Source of the DNA: Bacteroidales bacterium
GTDB taxonomy: Bacteria > Bacteroidota > Bacteroidia > Bacteroidales > Azobacteroidaceae
Direction of reading: 5' to 3'
DNA: 57,629 nucleotides
NCBI GenBank assembly: GCA_003851245.1
Contig: BHEP01000013.1
Location: 1 to 57,629 of the forward strand
The notes below the pieces were generated by a model. That model was not told the origin of the DNA. It saw only the letters and a list, made by a program, of their open reading frames with translations, and ran no database searches. Of this stretch, positions 15,984-25,407 are shown piece by piece; the first letter of the stretch is position 1, and each line of letters begins with the position of its first letter. The position numbers were made by a program, and so were the translations under genes.

Positions 15984-17030
15984 CTATTTTATTGATAAAA
16001 TAAACTCATCTATTTCCTTAGCCATGATTTCCTCGTTAAGATTCTCTTCAATATATTTTCTTGCCCTTTGTCCCCATTTTTTTAGTTTATCCTTATTTTC
16101 AAGGAGTAGATTAATTTTGTTTGTCATATCCAATTCATCGTATGGATCAACAAAAAAAGCCCCATTGCCCTCTTCTAAATAATCTATAGAGCTAGGAGTT
16201 TTTGTAACAATAACACATTTGCCCATGGCCATTGACTGTAGGAAACTCATTTGTCCATACGAATAATTAAATAAGGGCAGGGGAATTACCACAAATAGGC
16301 TCTTGGCAATATGCTGTTTTAATTCAAAGACATTGACTTTTGGAATCAATACTACCTCTTCCTGATCTTCAAGACTTGTATCTCCAACGATATGTAGCTT
16401 TGTGGATGATTCAACTGACCGCCAGGAGCTTAATAAGGTTTTATAATCTCTTTTGGCATATCCAAAGGATAGAATATAGTTTTCAGAATCGACATCCATA
16501 GGTGTAAATTCATTGATATTGACTCCAAAACGAATAAATTTAGAATTTAGAATTTGTTTTGGATAAACTTTTTCGTATAGTTCTTTTTGTATTGACGAGT
16601 GATAAATGATTGCGGGTTTAGATTTTAGGGCAAATCGAAGGAAGGCCACTTCCGCCTTGTTTGTTCTGCCTCCATTGAGTCCGCCAACATCTATGATTAT
16701 ATGTTTTGGCATGCTCTTTTTGGAACTCAGACCCCTTAGTAGGGAGTAGAACAAACCACTCTGTGCTCCATGAGAAATGACGATGTCAAAATTATCCCTA
16801 TTGAAAAATGCTCTTAGAGCTTGATAAATATAAAACTTAATAGCCTTAGTTTCAAACAAATGCAGTATATTTTTTTTCTGCCTGTCTATAATTGTTACAT
16901 CTGGCAAGTCCTTAAAAAATCTAAAAAACCAGTATGCCTGATTTCTTACTTGCTTGTTTGGAGATTGTATCAAGGGATCATCTTGATTCAATTTATGAAC
17001 GTCCCAATTTGGTAAAAATAGAATTTTCAT
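15984..17030 (-). CDS. glycosyltransferase, GT4-like (GT-B fold)
   Basis: 348 aa, probably transfers a sugar from a nucleotide-sugar donor to a surface glycan precursor in the cytoplasm. Seen: N-terminal [15 protein letters not shown]; a C-terminal donor-binding half with [16 protein letters not shown] (about 180-195), [15 protein letters not shown] (about 265-279) and [16 protein letters not shown]. It begins 24 nt downstream of another glycosyltransferase and forms the distal end of a short operon with it. Its stop lies just past the ATPase debris, so the gene borders a rearranged region. Donor and acceptor are unknown. Confidence 0.82.
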   Translation of the reverse strand: MKILFLPNWDVHKLNQDDPLIQSPNKQVRNQAYWFFRFFKDLPDVTIIDRQKKNILHLFETKAIKFYIYQALRAFFNRDNFDIVISHGAQSGLFYSLLRGLSSKKSMPKHIIIDVGGLNGGRTNKAEVAFLRFALKSKPAIIYHSSIQKELYEKVYPKQILNSKFIRFGVNINEFTPMDVDSENYILSFGYAKRDYKTLLSSWRSVESSTKLHIVGDTSLEDQEEVVLIPKVNVFELKQHIAKSLFVVIPLPLFNYSYGQMSFLQSMAMGKCVIVTKTPSSIDYLEEGNGAFFVDPYDELDMTNKINLLLENKDKLKKWGQRARKYIEENLNEEIMAKEIDEFILSIK

Positions 17031-17054
17031 CGCTCTTTTATTTAGATAAGTTAC

Positions 17055-18113
17055 TCATATTAGTTTTACAACAGCCTCGTAGTTAGAGAGGTAGGCTTGA
17101 GATGTTTTAGAAACGTCAAAGTTTTCGCTTACATATTGGTAGGCCCTTTCTGTCATCGTTTCTTTTTCTTCTACGGATAAATCAACAAATTCAAATATCA
17201 TTTTAGCACAATCATTGCTGTTGCCTGATTCAAAACTCATGGCGTTTTTATTGTCTTGTGCAAGTGTTTTTAAACCGTCTATATTTGATATTAAGCAGGG
17301 AACTTTGGCAACCATCGCTTCTGCTACCGCAAGTCCAAAACCTTCCCACATAGAGGGTTGCACCAACAAATCGTATTTGTGCAAGTTGTCTTGAATCTCT
17401 TTTTTTGTTTGTTTACCCAAAAATACTACATGCTTTTCGAGCTTTAATTGAGCAACAATTTTTTGCAGATATTCCCTAGACTTGCCCTCGCCAATTAAGT
17501 AAAGTATGAAACTGCTAAAGTTATACTCCGTCAATAGTATTGCTAGAGCTCTTATCAATACATCCTGACCCTTTGGCTCGTGGTCTAATCTGCCAACTTG
17601 AACAATTTTTAGAACCTCAGCTTGTGTATCATTGCTGGTTTTACACACAATTTTTTTTATGCTAATCCCATTGTCAACCAATATAGAGTCTAGCCCGTAG
17701 TCTTGTTTGAGCTTGTCTTTTACTGTTGGAGATATGGCGAACAGGTTTTTGTATTTTGGCAAACTAACAACATCCATTTTTACGCTGTGAACAGTGAGGC
17801 AAAAATTGTTCTTCTTATGCCAAGGCACATACCTGATGATGTCGTCTTGATGAAAATGCACAATATCGGCCTTACTCCTTAGTATTGCAAGATTAAATCT
17901 AATAACATAGAAAGGATTTTTGCTGCCTAGGGGTCTGGCATTTTTTATTATTTCTATGTTTGTATTTATGTCTTTTAGCAGGGATTTGTCAATGGCATTA
18001 TTTATTATAAGCAGCATCACTTGATGGTTTTTCGCTTGATAATTGATAATATCTACCAACATTGTTTCCGCACCACCATATTGGAGTCCCCAAACGACAT
18101 GCAATATCTTCAT
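17055..18113 (-). CDS. glycosyltransferase family 4 protein
   Basis: 352 aa, GT-B fold. Seen: N-terminal MKILHVVWGLQYGGAETML, typical of GT4 acceptor-binding domains; C-terminal half with VGRLDHEPKGQDVLIRAL (about 193-210), LIGEGKSREYLQ, and the EX7E-like signature in WEGFGLAVAEAMVAKVPCL (about 268-286). It lies 18 nt downstream of the SPOR-protein gene and 24 nt upstream of a second glycosyltransferase, so the three may share a transcript. Likely role: exopolysaccharide, capsule or lipopolysaccharide synthesis; the specific sugar is not known. Confidence 0.88.
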   Translation of the reverse strand: MKILHVVWGLQYGGAETMLVDIINYQAKNHQVMLLIINNAIDKSLLKDINTNIEIIKNARPLGSKNPFYVIRFNLAILRSKADIVHFHQDDIIRYVPWHKKNNFCLTVHSVKMDVVSLPKYKNLFAISPTVKDKLKQDYGLDSILVDNGISIKKIVCKTSNDTQAEVLKIVQVGRLDHEPKGQDVLIRALAILLTEYNFSSFILYLIGEGKSREYLQKIVAQLKLEKHVVFLGKQTKKEIQDNLHKYDLLVQPSMWEGFGLAVAEAMVAKVPCLISNIDGLKTLAQDNKNAMSFESGNSNDCAKMIFEFVDLSVEEKETMTERAYQYVSENFDVSKTSQAYLSNYEAVVKLI

Positions 18114-18131
18114 TTGTAAAATAATAAGTGT

Positions 18132-19151
18132 TTATTGACAAAGTAGCCAAGCATCGGCGTACTTGGGGTTTGATTTGCGCAAATTGTTTAGGAAGTCGTC
18201 GGCCTCAGCTTTTTCATAAAATTGACCTACCGATATTCTCGCTCTATTTTCTTTGTTTATGATAGTTGCGTTTTTAAATTGCTCTTCTTTTTGTATGTTT
18301 GCCAATTCTTTTTCGGCTTGTATTAAGGAGGGGAAACTTCCGACAACAATACAATAAGACATTGAATTTTCTGCCACAATTTTTTCGGGAAATATCTCTA
18401 AAACTTCGATTTCTTTCTCTTCATATGCGGGCAAATCTAGGGCTTGTTTGTCAGCATATATTTCTGCAGGCATAATAATAGCTATTTCCGAAGTATCTTT
18501 ATTCTTGTTTATTGAGTCCAAAACCATTTTCTCTAAAGACGCAAATTGACTAATGAAGCTTGCATATTGCTGAGGAATTTCGTCTTGAGTGAGGGGGCTA
18601 GAGAGTAGTAAAAAAACAATAATCACTGCTGCTACAGATGCTGTGGCGGAAATTATTTTTTGACCCACCTGCAACCATAGATTTGTGCTCGTTTTAGCCT
18701 TCTCGGTATTTATGAAAACAGGTATTTCAATTTGTGTTAGAGGGCTTAAATAAAAATTGGAAAACCCATAAAAACTTGCATTAGAAGAGGGCTCTGAGCT
18801 AGGAGTAAAGATAAGTTTTTTTTCTTGTGAGTAGTTGAACTTTCCAACAGATTGAATTTCTATATTTCCTCTTGTATATATTTCTTTCTTAAAATAGTCA
18901 CAAAATTGCTCTATCAACAAATTGGATTCTTCGAAAGAAATATTTCTCTCCTTCATCAGCGATCCCGATAAAAGCCCATCATTGTGTTTTAATTCGGAGT
19001 TAAAGCCCAAAGAGCGCATGGGTGGTACAAACACACCACTATCATCGGCACAAGAAGCTTTGCTGTCTTGAACCACAAAAGCTCCCAGAGCAGGAATGAT
19101 GACGCATTCGTGCTTAGTTAGCAAAAAAGATATGTGACTTGTAATCTCCAT
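18132..19151 (-). CDS. HU-CCDC81 and SPOR domain membrane protein
   Basis: 339 aa. Seen: an N-terminal HU-like/CCDC81-type domain (1 to about 115) starting MEITSHISFLLTKHECVIIP with ALGAFVVQD; one membrane helix at about 171-190 (ASVAAVIIVFLLLSS); a periplasmic linker; and a C-terminal SPOR domain (about 262-339) with YCIVVGSFPSLIQAEKEL and RISVGQFYEKAEADDFL. SPOR domains bind denuded septal peptidoglycan, so a cell-division or envelope role is expected; the HU-like domain may bind DNA or other proteins in the cytoplasm. The Met at 19151 matches the family N-terminus although the promoter lies immediately upstream, implying a leaderless or nearly leaderless message. Confidence 0.87.
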   Translation of the reverse strand: MEITSHISFLLTKHECVIIPALGAFVVQDSKASCADDSGVFVPPMRSLGFNSELKHNDGLLSGSLMKERNISFEESNLLIEQFCDYFKKEIYTRGNIEIQSVGKFNYSQEKKLIFTPSSEPSSNASFYGFSNFYLSPLTQIEIPVFINTEKAKTSTNLWLQVGQKIISATASVAAVIIVFLLLSSPLTQDEIPQQYASFISQFASLEKMVLDSINKNKDTSEIAIIMPAEIYADKQALDLPAYEEKEIEVLEIFPEKIVAENSMSYCIVVGSFPSLIQAEKELANIQKEEQFKNATIINKENRARISVGQFYEKAEADDFLNNLRKSNPKYADAWLLCQ

Positions 19152-19155
19152 ACCA

Positions 19156-19186
19156 CAAAAGTACGCAAAATTTTGAGCTTGACAAA
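19156..19186 (-). promoter_or_regulatory. promoter of the SPOR gene, leaderless or nearly so
   Basis: On the minus strand TTTG (19183-19186), a 19-nt spacer and TACTTTTG (19156-19163) fit the Bacteroidetes promoter exactly. The box ends only 5 nt before the ATG at 19151, so transcription should begin at or next to the start codon. Confidence 0.7.
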
Positions 19187-19198
19187 ATAAAAAAATAA

Positions 19199-19233
19199 GA
19201 AGGAGTCCTAAGGTTTTATTCTTGAACTCCTTA
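19199..19233 (-). terminator. possible weak terminator after rlmB
   Basis: On the minus strand AAGGAGT and ACTCCTT form a 7-bp stem with a long AT-rich loop, followed by CTTATTTTTTTATTTT. It lies between the rlmB stop and the SPOR gene promoter, where a terminator is expected. Confidence 0.4.
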
Positions 19234-19238
19234 AGTTC

Positions 19239-19985
19239 TTATAATTTTATTTTTCTCTGCCTCAAAACCTCATACATTAATACCGAAGCTGCTGCCGAAA
19301 CATTCAGAGAGGCTATATTTCCTAAAACAGGAATACATACCATTTGGTCGCAAATTCTTAGATTGTCCATAGCCACTCCCATATCTTCACCTCCCATTAC
19401 TAGGGCCAAGGGGCTGGAATAATCACTTTCCGTATAATTAGTATCGGCTTTTTCAGTAGCTGCAATTATGGTATACCCACTATTTTTCAAATATTTTATC
19501 GATTCATTGATGCTAGATTCTCTGCAGACGGGCAGTGTGTGCAATGCTCCTGCAGAAGTTTTCATGGCATCGGCATTTACCGACACACTGTTTTTAGAGG
19601 GTATCACTATGGCATCAACGCCAGCGCACTCACAGGAGCGAGCTATGGCACCAAAATTTCGTACGTCCGTTATTCCATCAAGTAAGACAATAAAAGGAAC
19701 CTTGCCCTCTTCGTATAAAAATGGTACTATGTCCTCTAATTTTTGGTAGGTAACGGCCGATATAAAGGCAATCACTCCCTGATGGTTCTTGCGGCTTAGC
19801 CTGTCCAGCTTTTCTTGGGGCACCCTTTGTAGGGGAATGTTGGTGTCTCTAACGATGTTAAACAATTCACGAGAAAGATCTCCTTGAAGATCTCTTTTCA
19901 TCAATATTTTGTCCACTTCTTTTCCAGCCTGAATGGCTTCTATCACGGCACGGGTGCCAAAAATCATTTCGTTTTCTTTGATCAT
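19239..19985 (-). CDS. rlmB: 23S rRNA (guanosine-2'-O)-methyltransferase RlmB
   Basis: SpoU/TrmH-family (SPOUT knot) methyltransferase; the type member methylates the ribose of G2251 in 23S rRNA. Seen: 248 aa; N-terminal substrate-binding domain (about 1-75) starting IFGTRAVIEAI; the SPOUT domain with DVRNFGAIARSCEC (about 105-118), VMGGEDMGV (about 190-198) and IPVLGNIASLNVSAAASVLM (about 213-232), the three SpoU motifs. It starts 2 nt from the recN stop and ends the coaBC-DUF4835-recN-rlmB run. The exact target base could differ from E. coli. Confidence 0.93.
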   Translation of the reverse strand: MIKENEMIFGTRAVIEAIQAGKEVDKILMKRDLQGDLSRELFNIVRDTNIPLQRVPQEKLDRLSRKNHQGVIAFISAVTYQKLEDIVPFLYEEGKVPFIVLLDGITDVRNFGAIARSCECAGVDAIVIPSKNSVSVNADAMKTSAGALHTLPVCRESSINESIKYLKNSGYTIIAATEKADTNYTESDYSSPLALVMGGEDMGVAMDNLRICDQMVCIPVLGNIASLNVSAAASVLMYEVLRQRKIKL

Positions 19986-19987
19986 TA

Positions 19988-21646
19988 TTATAATTTCAAT
20001 AAATTTTTTGCGTGTTGTAGTGCAGAGGCTGTCATTTCTACTCCGCTAAGCATTTGTGCTATTTCCTTGATGCGTTCGTCGTCCGACAATCTGCGAATGT
20101 TGGTCTGGGTGGTGTCTTCAATCTCTTGCTTGTATACAAAATAATGACTATTGCCCTTGGCAGCAATTTGCGGCAGGTGAGTGATTGTTATTACCTGCAT
20201 TACTTCGCCCAGTTGGTGCATTATGTCGCCCATCTTATCGGCAATCTCTCCAGAAACGCCTGTGTCTATTTCGTCAAATATAATGGTAGGCAATGCCATA
20301 GCACCTGCTACCAGAGCTTTTATGCCTATCATTAGGCGAGAAATCTCACCGCCTGAGGCAATTTCGCCTATGGGTTTTAGTTCTGCATTCTTATTGGCAC
20401 TGAAAATAAAATTTACCTCATTCATGCCACTTTCATTGGCCTGTGTGACTTGCAATACCTGGCACATAAATTTCATGTTGGGCATGCCCAAGGGCGAAAC
20501 TTTGTCTACTAGCATTTTTTCAAATGTAGGGGCCGTTTTATTGCGGGCCTCATTCAATTTTTGTGCTACAGAGTTTAATTCTTCCTGTGCCTTGTCGAGT
20601 GTGTTTTGTAAAAATTCCAGTTCTTGGTCTGCATTGTCTATGACTTCTATTTTTTTTGACAAAGACTCCTTGAGCTCTATCAGCAGTAGTTCTGAATCTA
20701 CCTTGTGTTTCTTTTGCAAGGAGTATATAAGATCCAGTCTGTCGTTGGCCAATTGCAATCTTTCGGGCTTGAACTCCAATCGTTCTTGCTCGGAGCTTAT
20801 ATTTATAAGCATATCTTTGAGATCCAAATAGGCTGTCTGTATGCGTTCTGCAATTTCTTTTGTGGAGGGCAATATTTTAGAAATAGAAAAGGCGGTGTCC
20901 AAAGATTCTTTTAGCTTACTTAATATGCCATTGTCGTCTTCCATCAGGTGAGCTTCTATTTTAAAAAGTCCTGATTTTATTATTTCTACATTCGACAGTA
21001 TTTCTATCTCTGCCTCTAGCGTTTCTTGTTCCCCTTTTTTTAGTTTGGCCTCTTCGAGCTGCTGATATTGAAACCTCAGATAATCCTCTTCTTGAGATTT
21101 GCGATCTATTTCTTTTTGGAAGGTCTTTAGATTGCTTTGAGCTTGTTTGTAGGTCTGATATAGGTTTTTATACTCATAGAGCAAGTTCTTATTGCCAGCC
21201 ATTGTGTCCAAAACCTCGAGCTGAAAAAGCCCACTAGAAAGTTGTAGGTTTTGATGTTGGGAGTGTATATCTATAAGTTTTGTTCCTAGCTCTTTGAGCT
21301 CGTTTAAGCCTACGGGAGAATCATTGACAAAGGCCCTGGATTTGCCCGACGACAGTATTTCTCGTCTTATGATACATTGTTTTTGGTCGAACTCCAAATC
21401 ATTAGCATCGAAAAAAGATTTTAATTTATAGGAAGATATATCAAATATTCCTTCTACCAAACATTTGTTTTCTCCTTCCTTTATAGATTTAGTATCAGCT
21501 CTTTGACCCAGTATTAAGCCCAAGGCACCAATCAATATAGATTTTCCTGCGCCCGTTTCTCCCGTAATGACGGAAAGACCGCCTGAAAAATCAATTTTTA
21601 AAGCCGATATAAGTGCGTAATTTTGTACGTGTAAAGAAGTTAGCAT
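19988..21646 (-). CDS. recN: DNA repair protein RecN
   Basis: SMC-like ATPase that acts at double-strand breaks. Seen: 552 aa, typical length; N-terminal LHVQNYALISALKIDF and Walker A GETGAGKS at 29-36; a long coiled-coil middle section (about 150-370) rich in Lys, Glu and Gln; the ABC signature region GEIASGGEISRLMIGIKALV and Walker B IIFDEIDTGVSG at about 450-462. It lies 16 nt after the DUF4835 gene and 2 nt before rlmB, in an operon. Confidence 0.96.
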   Translation of the reverse strand: MLTSLHVQNYALISALKIDFSGGLSVITGETGAGKSILIGALGLILGQRADTKSIKEGENKCLVEGIFDISSYKLKSFFDANDLEFDQKQCIIRREILSSGKSRAFVNDSPVGLNELKELGTKLIDIHSQHQNLQLSSGLFQLEVLDTMAGNKNLLYEYKNLYQTYKQAQSNLKTFQKEIDRKSQEEDYLRFQYQQLEEAKLKKGEQETLEAEIEILSNVEIIKSGLFKIEAHLMEDDNGILSKLKESLDTAFSISKILPSTKEIAERIQTAYLDLKDMLINISSEQERLEFKPERLQLANDRLDLIYSLQKKHKVDSELLLIELKESLSKKIEVIDNADQELEFLQNTLDKAQEELNSVAQKLNEARNKTAPTFEKMLVDKVSPLGMPNMKFMCQVLQVTQANESGMNEVNFIFSANKNAELKPIGEIASGGEISRLMIGIKALVAGAMALPTIIFDEIDTGVSGEIADKMGDIMHQLGEVMQVITITHLPQIAAKGNSHYFVYKQEIEDTTQTNIRRLSDDERIKEIAQMLSGVEMTASALQHAKNLLKL

Positions 21647-21662
21647 AGCAGGTTGAGGGGAT

Positions 21663-22568
21663 TTATTTTTTTAATGGTTCTAATTTGTCCGACATTGTTA
21701 CAAATACACTTCTTAGGAGCTCGTAGGTTTCTTTTTTATCTTGCGCACTGGCTTTTGATGCTACGAGTACTATTTCGTCAAGTTTGCTGTCGCCAAACAT
21801 CTGCAGCAAAACACTTGCCGCCCGATTATTTCGCATATCGCTCAATATGGGCAATGCCTGCAATATCGTTGTTCTTCCTCTGTCAGGATTTGCCGCCATT
21901 TCGTCTAGTCCTTTTCTATGGTAGGTATATGACAATTCTCTGAAAGGAGAAAAAGATTCATCGAGGTAGGCGTTGATTACCGCATGCCTATTGTTGGAGC
22001 TCTCAAAAGCTTCCCATCCTTTCCATCCCATATTGCTCTGAGCCTTGAGTGTTATGCTTTGTGCTTCTCTGAAGAAGTAGGAGCCTCCTTTCATCGAGTA
22101 TGTATCAAAATCGAGGGCCAATATAAGGTAGCAATAGAATGATATTGTAGCCTCAAGATTGCTTCTCAACTCATTTTCGACGTAGTCGATACTCATATTT
22201 TGTATGTATTCAAACTCAAATTTTGTGTCTCTAAAATTTATAGTATTGGTCGAATACGCAGAATTATATACCGGCCTTCGTGCTTGAATAGTCAAATCGG
22301 CGGTATAGGTATCTTCCTTGCCTTCTACCTTGGATGTTACAAGGATAGCAAAGCTACATTCAATTTTTTCTGTATTGGAAAAAGAGGTAGAGCTCCATTT
22401 TCGGGTGTTTATAAATTCCATTAGGGCGCTTTGCATAGTGGTAAAAACATCTTTGTTTGTGCCTTCTACTCTGTCGCTATTGATGCTTACCTTGGCATTG
22501 AGTTCTTGTGCATTGCTAGAATCAAGGCAAAATAGGAAGCTTAAAAAAAATATTGCTATTTTACACAT
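21663..22568 (-). CDS. DUF4835 family secreted protein (PorD-like)
   Basis: 301 aa with a signal peptide (1 to about 20, FFLSFLFCLDSSNAQ). The body shows the family pattern: LNAKVSINSDRVEGTNKDVF (about 23-42), FINTRKWSSTSFSNTEKIEC, a central ALDFDTYSMKGG and a C-terminal SVFVTMSDKLEPLKK. The family is found across Bacteroidota; I recall that members have been given the name PorD as a type IX secretion component, but the sequence alone does not show this. Its first codons overlap the coaBC stop by 13 nt. The neighbourhood coaBC-DUF4835-recN is, to my knowledge, widely conserved in the phylum. Confidence 0.82.
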   Translation of the reverse strand: MCKIAIFFLSFLFCLDSSNAQELNAKVSINSDRVEGTNKDVFTTMQSALMEFINTRKWSSTSFSNTEKIECSFAILVTSKVEGKEDTYTADLTIQARRPVYNSAYSTNTINFRDTKFEFEYIQNMSIDYVENELRSNLEATISFYCYLILALDFDTYSMKGGSYFFREAQSITLKAQSNMGWKGWEAFESSNNRHAVINAYLDESFSPFRELSYTYHRKGLDEMAANPDRGRTTILQALPILSDMRNNRAASVLLQMFGDSKLDEIVLVASKASAQDKKETYELLRSVFVTMSDKLEPLKK

Positions 22569-23755
22569 TTAATTTTATTAATAATATCCTTGGCAACCTC
22601 TTCCTTTGTTTTCAAGGAAAAGTGTTCTATCGTGTCGTCGCTCGACAATATGCTTATCTTGTTGGTGTCGGTTTGAAATCCCGCACCCACATCTTCCATA
22701 GAATTGACGACTATAAAGTCTAAATTCTTCTTGTGGAGTTTTATCTTGGCATTTGCAAGTGCATCATTGGTTTCGAGGGCAAAGCCTACCAATACTTGAT
22801 TTTGCTTTTTTATTTTCCCCAAGGCCTGGGCAATGTCCTTATTGGCTAGCAATTTAATAGTCAGCTCTTCTTCGTCTTTCCTTTTTATCTTGTTGCTGGC
22901 AGTAAGTGCTGGCTTGTAGTCTGCTACAGCGGCACAGAGTATTGCTATGTCCACTTTAGGGAATAGCGATATTGCCTCTTCATACATCTGGTCTGCTGTA
23001 CACACATCTTTTCTGACAATCATTTTATTTTTCAACTGCAATTTTATAGGGCCTGCTACTACAATCACTTCAGCACCGCTATTGGCACAAGCTTCAGCTA
23101 TGGCGAATCCCATTTTCCCTGAGGAATAATTACTTATATAACGTACGGGATCTATTTTTTCTTGTGTAGGACCTGCTGTTATCAGTATTTTTTTTCCTTT
23201 TAAGCTGCTGTTCTTGTTAAAAAAATCAGATACTTCATCAAATATCATTTGGGGCTCTTGCATTCTTCCCTTCCCTTCCAATTTGCTGGCTAAAAAACCA
23301 GATGAGGGCTCAATTATATGATTGCCATACGATTTTAGTATCTCTATATTTTTTTGAGTTGCAGGGTGGGCAAACATATCTAAATCCATTGCCGGCGCAA
23401 TAAATACAGGCGCTTTCATGGATAAGTAAGTAGTAACAAGCATGTTGTCGGCAATTCCTTGTGCCATTTTACCTATGCTTGTTGCCGTAGCAGGCGCTAC
23501 AATCATGAGGTCGGCCCAAATTCCTATATCTACATGGCTATTCCAAGAACCATCGGAGGAGGCAAAAAAGTCGCAAATCACAGTCTTTTGGCTTAATGTA
23601 GATAAGGTAAGTGCGGTGATAAATTCTTTTCCTGCGGCAGTTATGACAACTTGCACTTCGGCACCCGCTTTTATCAAAAGCCTGATTAGAAGAGCTGACT
23701 TATAAGCTGCAATACTACCACAAATACCGACTACTATTTTTTTACCTTTCAACAT
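22556..23755 (-). CDS. coaBC: bifunctional phosphopantothenoylcysteine decarboxylase/phosphopantothenate-cysteine ligase
   Basis: Two steps of coenzyme A synthesis: CoaB ligates cysteine to 4'-phosphopantothenate and CoaC decarboxylates the product with FMN. Seen: 399 aa; N-terminal CoaC flavoprotein domain (1 to about 180) with VGICGSIAAYKSALLIRLL, PATATSIGKMAQGIADNML and the PAMDLDMF motif at about 121-128; C-terminal CoaB domain (about 188-399) with LITAGPTQEKIDPVRYISNYS, SSGKMGFAIAE, and AAVADYKP near 279. It is the first gene of the four-gene operon to rlmB. Confidence 0.96.
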   Translation of the reverse strand: MLKGKKIVVGICGSIAAYKSALLIRLLIKAGAEVQVVITAAGKEFITALTLSTLSQKTVICDFFASSDGSWNSHVDIGIWADLMIVAPATATSIGKMAQGIADNMLVTTYLSMKAPVFIAPAMDLDMFAHPATQKNIEILKSYGNHIIEPSSGFLASKLEGKGRMQEPQMIFDEVSDFFNKNSSLKGKKILITAGPTQEKIDPVRYISNYSSGKMGFAIAEACANSGAEVIVVAGPIKLQLKNKMIVRKDVCTADQMYEEAISLFPKVDIAILCAAVADYKPALTASNKIKRKDEEELTIKLLANKDIAQALGKIKKQNQVLVGFALETNDALANAKIKLHKKNLDFIVVNSMEDVGAGFQTDTNKISILSSDDTIEHFSLKTKEEVAKDIINKIKCVK

Positions 23756-24337
23756 ATTCTCTCTTTTTCTAAAAAACGCTGCAAGTTATACATTTTCTGC
23801 TAGGCGAACAAAAAAATAGGACAAATTTAGGAATTATTTTCCTTTTAAGGCTTGCTTAAGTTGAAGTTTTGAGCCTTAATTACGAAATATCATAAGAGGA
23901 GTCTGAGTGTTTCATATGCAGTTCTTTTTTTTAAAAAAAAGGCTGGCTAAAATTTGCAATAAAAAAATCATTGATGCGTTGTATATGTAATACATCCAAT
24001 AGTTTATATATGAAATTGTGTGGAATATGATGGTTGTTTTGATTTTAATAATTATGACTTGTGGAATAATTACACAATAATTTAGTGTTAATAATTAATT
24101 TCAAGTTAGGTTATTTTATTTTGTTTGTAAAATAAAATGCTTATAATCAGCATTATACATTTATTTCAAAGTCTTTTTTCAAGTTTTTTAAAGTTTGGCT
24201 TGAATTTTTCACAAAGTCTTATTTGTATACGAATTATTAAGAGTTTTATAAAACACTGTTAATGTAACTTAGTTTGAGACTGTAATATTAAAAATAAATG
24301 CTTAAAATCGATTTAGATTTAAATAAATATCAAAGAA
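23756..24337. other. 582-bp very AT-rich divergent intergenic region
   Basis: No convincing reading frame. It separates coaBC (-) from an outer-membrane protein gene (+). On the minus strand TAAATTTG at 23822-23829 may be the -7 box of coaBC. At 24113-24138 a perfect 10-bp A/T inverted repeat (ATTTTATTTT with AAAATAAAAT) surrounds GTTTGT. No good TAnnTTTG box was found for the right-hand gene; TTAGTTTG at 24269-24276 is the nearest, one base off. A long leader or a small RNA is possible. Confidence 0.5.
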
Positions 24338-25303
24338 ATGAAGAGAATGATTATTAAGAACAATAATATTGGGAGAGGAATATTTTTTGCGATATTATTT
24401 TGTTGTACGGGGTTTGTATTTGCGCAATCCGAAATAAGCAAGGATTTTGCATTAAATGATAAGGATTTAGAATACAAGTCGGCAGTTGATGTAGGGAGTG
24501 CCAAAGACCATTGGTATATCACACTTTCTGGGGGTGTCGCCAACTTGATGAGTGAAGAGACTCGGTATATTGGCACATCAGCTTTCGTTCCTACTATGGG
24601 GCTTTCGGTAGGTAAGTGGATTACTCCTATCTGGGGTCTGCGAATGAATTTAACGACTTCTAAATTGACTGGGTATACCACTTGGAACGATGCGGCGAAT
24701 GTAGGTTTGGGGTCTTGGTATATAGGATATAACTTCCCTTATCCGGGAGATGGTGGTACAGGCGGCCAGAGTGCTTCTAACACCTATCTAGCAGCTGGAG
24801 AGGGAGGCCATAAGGGCGAATTTATAAAAGAACGTTTTTTTGGAGAACGTAAAGATACCGATAAATACGGTACGGGCTATATGTTTGATGTGCCTTATAT
24901 GGCAGGATCTATAGATTTTATGCTTAATTTAACAAATATTTTTGTACCTTACGATGATACTCGTTTTTTTAATGCTACAATTTATGGAGGTTTGGGATTC
25001 TCCCATACTTTTGGCAATAAGACAGATCAAAAAACTAATATCAATAACACCATGCAAAAGTTTGGTTTTGTTTTTGATTTTCGTTTATCTGATGCCTGGA
25101 GTATAAATCTTGAGCCTCAAATGCTTATTGTGCCTGAAAATTTTGATTGGAGGGTTGGTGATGGCAACACAATGGATGGCATAGCAAATTATACGCTGGG
25201 CCTTACCTATAGGTTTAAGGAAAGGAAATTTAAGACCATTCAGTATATGGATTTTAAGCATATGTCGGATTTGAACAATAAAATAAATGCTCGCTATATG
25301 TAG
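24338..25303 (+). CDS. outer-membrane beta-barrel protein (porin-like)
   Basis: 321 aa. Seen: basic N-terminus (KRMIIKNNN), a signal peptide to about 30 (GFVFAQ), then alternating hydrophobic/polar strands with many aromatic residues, such as HWYITLSGGVANLM (about 58-71), GLSVGKWITPIWGLRMNLTT and FNATIYGGLGFSHTFGN. It resembles the N-terminal barrel of Bacteroidales OmpA-like proteins, but no C-terminal OmpA peptidoglycan-binding domain is present. The region after the last strand (FKERKFKTIQYMDFKHM and onwards) is short and polar. Transport or structural function is unknown. It has a long AT-rich upstream region and is followed by uvrB. Confidence 0.75.
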   Translation: MKRMIIKNNNIGRGIFFAILFCCTGFVFAQSEISKDFALNDKDLEYKSAVDVGSAKDHWYITLSGGVANLMSEETRYIGTSAFVPTMGLSVGKWITPIWGLRMNLTTSKLTGYTTWNDAANVGLGSWYIGYNFPYPGDGGTGGQSASNTYLAAGEGGHKGEFIKERFFGERKDTDKYGTGYMFDVPYMAGSIDFMLNLTNIFVPYDDTRFFNATIYGGLGFSHTFGNKTDQKTNINNTMQKFGFVFDFRLSDAWSINLEPQMLIVPENFDWRVGDGNTMDGIANYTLGLTYRFKERKFKTIQYMDFKHMSDLNNKINARYM

Positions 25304-25374
25304 CCTTAAAATAGTTTTATATATTCTTATAAAAAATAATTGCTGTTATTTTCAAATACTCCATTTTAATTGTA

Positions 25375-25382
25375 TATATTTG
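25375..25382 (+). promoter_or_regulatory. -7 box for uvrB
   Basis: TATATTTG matches TAnnTTTG, 26 nt upstream of the uvrB start codon. No exact TTTG lies at -33. The spacing fits a short leader. Confidence 0.5.
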
Positions 25383-25407
25383 TGGGCATTAACGACCAAG
25401 ATTAGAC

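Noticed and set aside
20181..20831. 216-codon + strand frame
   Set aside because: Antisense of recN, which is unmistakable on the minus strand.
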